Shown here: one piece after another, positions 59,466-64,000 of the stretch
How the letters are laid out: each line of letters begins with the position of its first letter
Numbering within the stretch: position 1 is the stretch's first letter
NCBI RefSeq assembly: GCF_033436665.1
Contig: NZ_JAWQFO010000008.1
Coordinates: 124,001-188,000, forward strand
DNA: 64,000 bases
Direction of reading: 5' to 3'
From: JAWQFO01 sp033436665
GTDB taxonomy: Bacteria > Pseudomonadota > Alphaproteobacteria > Rhodobacterales > Rhodobacteraceae
Notes under the pieces: model-generated
Database searches by the model: none
The model's input: only the letters and a program-made list of their open reading frames with translations
Told to the model about the DNA's origin: nothing
Made by a program: the position numbers and the translations under genes

Positions 59466-59974
59466 ATGGACTTGCCCGATGAACGAAACGCCTCTTGGAA
59501 AGATATCACTTCACGGCAAAAGTCACGCCTTTCCAACACCGCGGACGGTGTTGTCCGGAGCAAGTTGGATCATGAGCGGGCGAGAAATGCTGTGACGCAG
59601 CATCAGAACGGGCGAGCGACGGTACGAACTGATGCAATTTTCGGCACGCGGCAGGTTTCCGCGCGCGCACGCCCCACTTTCCGCCGAACGGGAGGTTGTC
59701 TGGGTGCTTGATCCGTGCCTTTCTCATAAATATATGAAAATAATTAGCAAATAATCATGAGCTCCGAAAATGACATGGCTCCGTATGCTGGAAAGACCCG
59801 CTAAAGGAGAGCCCAGCTTTCAGCTTCAACCCTGCGGCCTTTGACAGCGCGCGTTCGGGATGCTGAATTGGCGATGCTGCATCGCAACATGGTGAAACCA
59901 ATTGAGAACCGGCCGCGTTACTAATCAATCGACATCGCGGCGACGCGCAAACAATAGCAGGGAGTCTACAGGTA
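59466..59974. other. Intergenic region upstream of galU, with AT-rich island
   Basis: No gene is seen. CAACACC (59534-59540) and GGTGTTG (59547-59553) form a hairpin, and GCGATGC/GCATCGC (59871-59885) another. Bases 59724-59760 are strikingly AT-rich for this genome, with TCATA and TATGA as inverted repeats (59724-59737). The region holds the divergent efflux promoter and that of galU. Confidence 0.5.
59841..59869 (+). promoter_or_regulatory. Candidate sigma-70 promoter of galU
   Basis: TTGACA (59841-59846), a perfect -35, and TGAATT (59864-59869) as a weak -10 are separated by 17 nt. A transcript starting near 59877 would have a leader of about 100 nt before the galU ATG. Confidence 0.35.
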
Positions 59975-60901
59975 ATGAGTGACAACAGGGTGCGGACGGC
60001 GATTTTCCCGGTGGCCGGTCTGGGGACGAGATTCATGCCGGCGACGAAAGCGACCCCGAAGGAGCTCTTGCCGGTTATCGACACGCCGCTGATCCAGTAT
60101 GCCATCGAAGAGGCGCGCGACGCCGGTGTCGAGCGCATGATATTCGTCAGCCATCCCTCGAAATCAGCCATCGAGCGGCACGTCCGCGACGACGTCGGCC
60201 TGCGCGAGATGCTGCGCGGCCGCGGCAAGACAGGGCTTGAACAACGCCTCAAGGATGCGGCGATCGACGAGCAGCGTCACGACGTCGTCTTCGTGATGCA
60301 GGATGAACCGCTCGGACTTGGCCACGCCGTCCTGCTGGCACACGAGCACGTGCTGCCGGGGCCGGTGGCGGTCATCCTGCCGGACGATCTCATCCTCGGG
60401 GGCCGCGGCTGCCTTGCGGAGATGATCGACGCCTACGCTTCCTGCGACTCCGGCCATCTTGTTGCCGCGATGGACGTCGATCCGGAGACGGTTTCCAGCT
60501 ACGGAATCCTGTCGCCGCTGACGCAGGAGGGGGCGTTCGTGAAGTCGAATGCAATCGTTGAGAAACCCAGCGTGGACGAGGCGCCCTCGAACAGCGCAGT
60601 CGTCGGGCGCTACATCCTGCATCCGGACATCTTCGACGCGCTGTCGACCCAGGAAGCGGGCGCAGGCGGCGAGATCCAGCTGACCGATGCAATCGCGCGC
60701 GGCATCGCAGAAATCGGGCTGTCGGGGTTCCGGTTCTCCGGTATCCGCTTCGATTGCGGATCGAAGCGCGGGATGCTGGCTGCGGCGCTGCACATCGCCC
60801 GGCGCGATCCCGATCTCGCTCCGGTCCTGAGCGAATTTCTCGACTCGGCCGAGCCGGGCCGGAGCGACCGCTTCTTTGCCGCCGACAAAACGGTTGCCTG
60901 A
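59975..60901 (+). CDS. galU: UTP-glucose-1-phosphate uridylyltransferase
   Basis: A 308-residue nucleotidyltransferase making UDP-glucose for polysaccharides and glycolipids. The pyrophosphorylase motif FPVAGLGTRFMPATKATPKE is at 10-29, LPVIDTPLIQYAIEEA follows, and the metal/UTP region includes VILPDDLILGG near 129. SSYGILSP and EKPSVDEAP complete it. It may supply the adjacent envelope glycosyltransferase, though this is not shown. It ends with a candidate terminator. Confidence 0.96.
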   Translation: MSDNRVRTAIFPVAGLGTRFMPATKATPKELLPVIDTPLIQYAIEEARDAGVERMIFVSHPSKSAIERHVRDDVGLREMLRGRGKTGLEQRLKDAAIDEQRHDVVFVMQDEPLGLGHAVLLAHEHVLPGPVAVILPDDLILGGRGCLAEMIDAYASCDSGHLVAAMDVDPETVSSYGILSPLTQEGAFVKSNAIVEKPSVDEAPSNSAVVGRYILHPDIFDALSTQEAGAGGEIQLTDAIARGIAEIGLSGFRFSGIRFDCGSKRGMLAAALHIARRDPDLAPVLSEFLDSAEPGRSDRFFAADKTVA

Positions 60902-60978
60902 CGTCACGATCACCGCTTTTGACCGCCCCGTTGTGAAACGCCGGGTTAGACAGTAGCCGGACGGTCTGAAGGGATGCG

Positions 60979-61008
60979 AAGAAGGTGCGGGCTCTCCGCG
61001 CCTTCTTT
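60979..61008 (+). terminator. Candidate terminator of galU
   Basis: AAGAAGGTGCGG (60979-60990) pairs with CCGCGCCTTCTT (60996-61007) over twelve base pairs, one of them G-T, with a GCTCT loop. It lies about 77 nt after the galU stop. The T-run after it is short. Confidence 0.6.
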
Positions 61009-61118
61009 GCGTTCGCGGGTCTGGATCGGGCTTTTGGGCCGATGCGCGCGATGCTAGAACCTCCGTCGAGGCCGGGGAGAGGATTGTTGCCCGGCCGGGC
61101 ATTCGCGAGGTGAATTTC

Positions 61119-61619
61119 ATGATCCCCATTCGTTTTGTCGCCGCGGCGCTGGCTTCTGCCCTGATCGCGTCGCCGGTTCTGGCGCAGGTTCCGGCGGGAT
61201 GTGCCGTCACGGCCGCCACTGACCCCGACCGCTCGGTTCTGACCTGCGAGGGCGGCCTTGTCGTCGAGATCGAGGCCGCGACGCAGCTTGGCCTTGTCGC
61301 TGCCGATCCACGCCGTCTCTCGCTGGAGGACGGCGCGATCCTGGTGCAGTCGCAGCCTGGATCCGGCCCCCGGCAGGTCCGCACACCGCATGCCATTGCC
61401 GCCGTGCGCGGCACGGTCTTCGCTGTCGACGTTGCGGACGAGGCGACATCTGTCTTCGTCGTGGAAGGAGCCGTCTCGGTCCAGCAGACACGGGCAGGCG
61501 GTGACGACGTGCTTCTGGAACAGGGCGAAGGCGTCGACGTGACCCCCGGTGAAGCCCTCGAGGTCAAGACATGGGGCGCGGCGCGCGTCGCCGCGCTGCT
61601 GGCGCGCTTCGGCAGATGA
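61119..61619 (+). CDS. FecR-domain exported protein
   Basis: A 166-residue protein with a signal peptide (MIPIRFVAAALASALIASPV, cleavage near ALAQV). The FecR domain covers about 50-140, with EDGAILVQSQPG, VRTPHAIAAVRGTVFAVDVA and VVEGAVSVQQ. FecR-like domains transmit or scaffold envelope signals. ATG 61119 with GAGGTG before it is preferred to GTG 61110. The stop overlaps the start of the CHASE2-cyclase gene (ATGA), so the two proteins are co-translated and probably work together. Confidence 0.8.
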   Translation: MIPIRFVAAALASALIASPVLAQVPAGCAVTAATDPDRSVLTCEGGLVVEIEAATQLGLVAADPRRLSLEDGAILVQSQPGSGPRQVRTPHAIAAVRGTVFAVDVADEATSVFVVEGAVSVQQTRAGGDDVLLEQGEGVDVTPGEALEVKTWGAARVAALLARFGR

Positions 61620-63412
61620 GCAGGCGGGCGGCATGGTGGCGCGCCGGTCTGGCCGCCGTCCTTGCCGCCTGCTGGGCCGCTGCCATCGCATGGCCGCACC
61701 TGTCGTCCCGGCCCGGACCGGTCGACGGGCTGGAGGCCATATTGACCGACCTGCGGCTGGTCAGCTTCGGTCGGCAGCAACCGACCGGCGAGGTGATCAT
61801 CGTCGCCATCGACGACGCCGCCCTCGCGGACCCCGACTTCGGCGCGCTCGACGGGCGTGCGCGGCTGGCCCGGCTTGTTGCGGCGATCGGCGCGGCGGGG
61901 CCACGAGCCATCGGGCTCGACGTGATCCTGGCCGATCCGGGAGACCCGGAGATCGATGCGGAACTCTCCCGGATCCTTGGCGAGACGCAGGCAGTGATCG
62001 CCGCGGGGGCGGGGTTCGACGGCGACGCGCCATCCGTTGGGCCGCCTAATGTGCTGGGGCCGCAACCCGTCTTCGCGAAGGTTGCCCCCGTGGGCTTGGT
62101 CAACCTTTCGACGGACCGTAACGGGACACCGCGCCATGTCCCGATGGTCATGCCGACGGACGCCGGTCTGATGCAGTCTCTGGCGCTGCGCGTGGCTGCG
62201 GCGCGCGCGGGCAGCGTAGTCCGGGTGGGGGCCGCGAGCGTGAGTGTCGGAGAGAATGAGGTTCCGCTGGATACCGGATCCCAGATGCCTTTGCGCCTGC
62301 TGGGACCGTCCGGAACGATCCCCACGGTTGGCGCACTCGATGTGCTGTCGGGCGCGGCCGGTCCGATGCTGGAGGATCGCGCCGTGCTCGTCGGGTTCAC
62401 GGCCACGGCCTTCGGCGACCGCTTCGCCACGCCCTTCGGGCAGGACATGCCCGGGGTCGAGGTCATCGCCACCGCCGTGAACCAGCTTCTGGGCGGCGAA
62501 GCCCTGCGGCGCGACACGACAACCCGGCGCATCGACCTTGCACTCTCGATGTTTCTGGCGGCCAGCGTCGCTGCAATCGTGGTCTGCCTGCCACTGGCGG
62601 TGGGCGTGCCGGTCGCGGCGGGCCTTGTGCTGGCGGGCCTCGCCGGCACCTGGCTTTCGTTCGCAGGCGGCATCTGGCTCAGCGCGGGCCTGCCGATGGC
62701 CATCTGTCTTCCGGTCATTCTGGTCGCGGGCACCGCGCGGCATCTTTACGAGCGCCGCGAGGCGGCGCGGACAACGCGCGGGATGCACGCGCTGAAGGCG
62801 TTTCAGTCGCCGGCACTCGCCGACCTGATCGCAAGCGATCCCGCTTTTCTTCGCAGCCCGGAAACCCGCGATCTGGTGGTGTTGTTCGTGGATCTGAGCG
62901 GGTTTACCGCGCTCTCGCAGGCGCTGGGCCCGGACGCGACGCAAACCTTCCTCAAGCGGTTTCACCAGGTCACGACCGATATGGTCGAGAGCCACGACGG
63001 CGTCGTGCTGAATTACATGGGCGACGGGGCGATGGCGGTCTTCGGTCTGAAGGGCGACCCGGTTCCGGCGGCCCGGGATGCGCTTGCCTGCGGCTTCGAC
63101 CTCGTCGCTGCGATCGCCACGCTAAAGGCGACAGGGCAGGCGACCGGGTCGCGCGTCGGGATACATGCCGGTCCGGTGATCCTGTCGCGGCTCGGCGGCG
63201 CGCGCCAGCAGCAGGTCACGGTCACCGGCGATACCGTCAACCTGGCGAGCCGGTTGATGGAAGTCGCCAAGGACGCGGGCGCGAGCATTGCTGCCACCGG
63301 GGAGGTGCTCGCACGTCAGGGTGGACCGGAGCCGAGGCCGCCTGACACAAGCCTCTCCTTGCCGGTCCGCGGGCGCATCGGCATGATCGACGCGCATCTT
63401 TGGCGCGCGTAA
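61616..63412 (+). CDS. CHASE2-domain adenylate/guanylate cyclase
   Basis: A 598-residue membrane sensor cyclase. One N-terminal membrane segment (about 8-26) is followed by a periplasmic CHASE2 domain (about 35-300), recognisable by IVAIDDAALADPDFG and the late AVLVGFTATAFGDRFATPFG. Three membrane segments follow (about 300-385). The class III cyclase domain (about 410-575) keeps both metal Asp residues, Asp426 in LFVDLSGFT and Asp470 in NYMGDGAMAVFG, and VTVTGDTVNLASRLM. It should make cAMP, less likely cGMP. It overlaps the fecR-like gene by 4 nt. Confidence 0.92.
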   Translation: MSRRAAWWRAGLAAVLAACWAAAIAWPHLSSRPGPVDGLEAILTDLRLVSFGRQQPTGEVIIVAIDDAALADPDFGALDGRARLARLVAAIGAAGPRAIGLDVILADPGDPEIDAELSRILGETQAVIAAGAGFDGDAPSVGPPNVLGPQPVFAKVAPVGLVNLSTDRNGTPRHVPMVMPTDAGLMQSLALRVAAARAGSVVRVGAASVSVGENEVPLDTGSQMPLRLLGPSGTIPTVGALDVLSGAAGPMLEDRAVLVGFTATAFGDRFATPFGQDMPGVEVIATAVNQLLGGEALRRDTTTRRIDLALSMFLAASVAAIVVCLPLAVGVPVAAGLVLAGLAGTWLSFAGGIWLSAGLPMAICLPVILVAGTARHLYERREAARTTRGMHALKAFQSPALADLIASDPAFLRSPETRDLVVLFVDLSGFTALSQALGPDATQTFLKRFHQVTTDMVESHDGVVLNYMGDGAMAVFGLKGDPVPAARDALACGFDLVAAIATLKATGQATGSRVGIHAGPVILSRLGGARQQQVTVTGDTVNLASRLMEVAKDAGASIAATGEVLARQGGPEPRPPDTSLSLPVRGRIGMIDAHLWRA

Positions 63413-63636
63413 TCGCAGAATCGCTCGCCCATGGCGGAACCATTTGCCCCGTCGCGCGTTTGACCACGAGTTTCCGGCTTGGTGCGAAGTCCTGTCTATC
63501 CCCAAGACCAGCGCCGGGTCGGGAATTCGCCTCGACCGAGCGCCACGGAACCGCGAGACAATTGCAAGATCCCAGGGCGACGATTTGGGACTGTCATTGC
63601 CGTGAACGAAAATACCCATGAAATGAGCGGAGCCGA

Positions 63637-64000
63637 ATGATCCGGATTAGCCTGGCGATCCTCGCCACCGTCGTCGTGTTCGTGACCCTCCGGGAGGCCT
63701 CGGAATTCTTTGCGCCGGTGATCGCGGCGATGGTGACCGGTGTCGTTCTCTCGCCCTTGGCCGACGGCATGGATCGGTTGGGCTTTCGGCCTTCAGTTGC
63801 CACCTTCTTTTCCGCCGGACTTGCGGTAGTCGTCATCGTCGCGATCATGTTCTTCATCGAGCCTTACGTCAGCCGTGCGATCGCTCGCGCGCCAGTGATC
63901 TGGACCGAGTTGCGCGAAGCGGTGCAGACAGTGCGCGCAATGCTTCTGGGTCTAGACGAAATCGCGAAGGACGTGGCGGAAGCAGTCGATCCGGACGCCG
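63637..64000 (+). CDS. AI-2E/PerM family transporter, 5' part only
   Basis: The first 121 codons of a membrane protein cut by the window end. It begins MIRISLAILATVVVFVTLRE, and FFAPVIAAMVTGVVLSPLAD with a second hydrophobic pair (about 57-76) matches the start of AI-2E family permeases (PerM/YdiK). Length and substrate cannot be given. It is 224 nt after the CHASE2-cyclase gene. Confidence 0.75.
   Translation, partial: MIRISLAILATVVVFVTLREASEFFAPVIAAMVTGVVLSPLADGMDRLGFRPSVATFFSAGLAVVVIVAIMFFIEPYVSRAIARAPVIWTELREAVQTVRAMLLGLDEIAKDVAEAVDPDA

Noticed and set aside
59445..59711. 88-residue plus-strand frame upstream of galU
   Set aside because: It starts inside the efflux adaptor gene, has no ribosome binding site or recognisable feature, and composition is not gene-like.
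60164..62995. 943-residue minus-strand frame across galU, fecR-like and cyclase genes
   Set aside because: Long only because of codon bias on the opposite strand; no start context or domain.
1..64000. Mobile element, prophage, CRISPR or defence island
   Set aside because: No integrase, transposase, Cas gene, repeat-spacer array or phage structural gene is seen; gene content is mostly core metabolism.

Overview
The window is high-GC alphaproteobacterial chromosome, most likely from a Rhodobacterales (Roseobacter/Paracoccaceae) bacterium. The evidence is the gene content and order: glyQ and glyS separated by DUF6446-type genes and followed by a PEP-binding protein, hflK-hflC-DUF2065-degP, a SAM-II riboswitch before metZ, and a GTTC-N7-GTTC SOS box of the alphaproteobacterial LexA type. 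Nearly all of it is dense core chromosome. I see no integrase, transposase, prophage, CRISPR array, tRNA or rRNA gene.

Region by region. 1-4375: the end of an unknown + strand gene, then a minus-strand operon of a 29-residue membrane peptide, an XpaC-like protein, TelA, a DUF2927 lipoprotein and an SPFH-GYF_2 protein, which looks like an envelope-stress cassette. 4.5-9.1 kb: rRNA pseudouridine synthase, tadA, a UPF0173 hydrolase, rpiA and gor. 9.2-13.5 kb: membrane and periplasmic proteolysis (hflK, hflC, DUF2065, degP), then a DnaE2-type OB-fold remnant under an SOS box. 14-19.5 kb: ferredoxin, a VCBS-repeat protein, an acyltransferase, purD, xseA and a secreted protein. 19.7-26 kb: an orphan fused formate-dehydrogenase NAD subunit, ftsY, MgtC, a DMT transporter, a YciB/IspZ-like septation protein and an alpha/beta hydrolase. 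26-32.3 kb: SAM-II-controlled metZ, folE2, a DUF1127 protein, trkH and a ThDP decarboxylase. 32.3-45.7 kb: a catalytically degenerate trypsin-fold protein, the glyQ/glyS cluster, a PpdK-like protein, a SleB-type hydrolase, folB, folP and glmM. 45.7-53.2 kb: a DMT transporter, ilvC, two Lrp/AsnC regulators, an aminotransferase, a UbiH-type monooxygenase, a HAD phosphatase and a GntR regulator. 53.2-64 kb: a glycosyltransferase with an MshEN-type N-terminus, an RND efflux pair, galU, FecR, a CHASE2 cyclase and the start of an AI-2E family transporter.

Functional links: folE2, folB and folP all serve folate/pterin synthesis but sit at separate loci. HflKC and DegP serve envelope protein quality control. 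The FecR protein and CHASE2 cyclase are translationally coupled. The two Lrp genes diverge from ilvC and share with it a perfect 8-bp inverted repeat. The most unusual items are the XpaC/TelA/SPFH cassette with its tiny peptide, the SOS-box OB-fold gene, the pseudoprotease with all three catalytic residues replaced, the MshEN-glycosyltransferase fusion, and a two-hairpin intergenic repeat found twice in opposite orientation. Long antisense reading frames are abundant because of the high GC and were left out.
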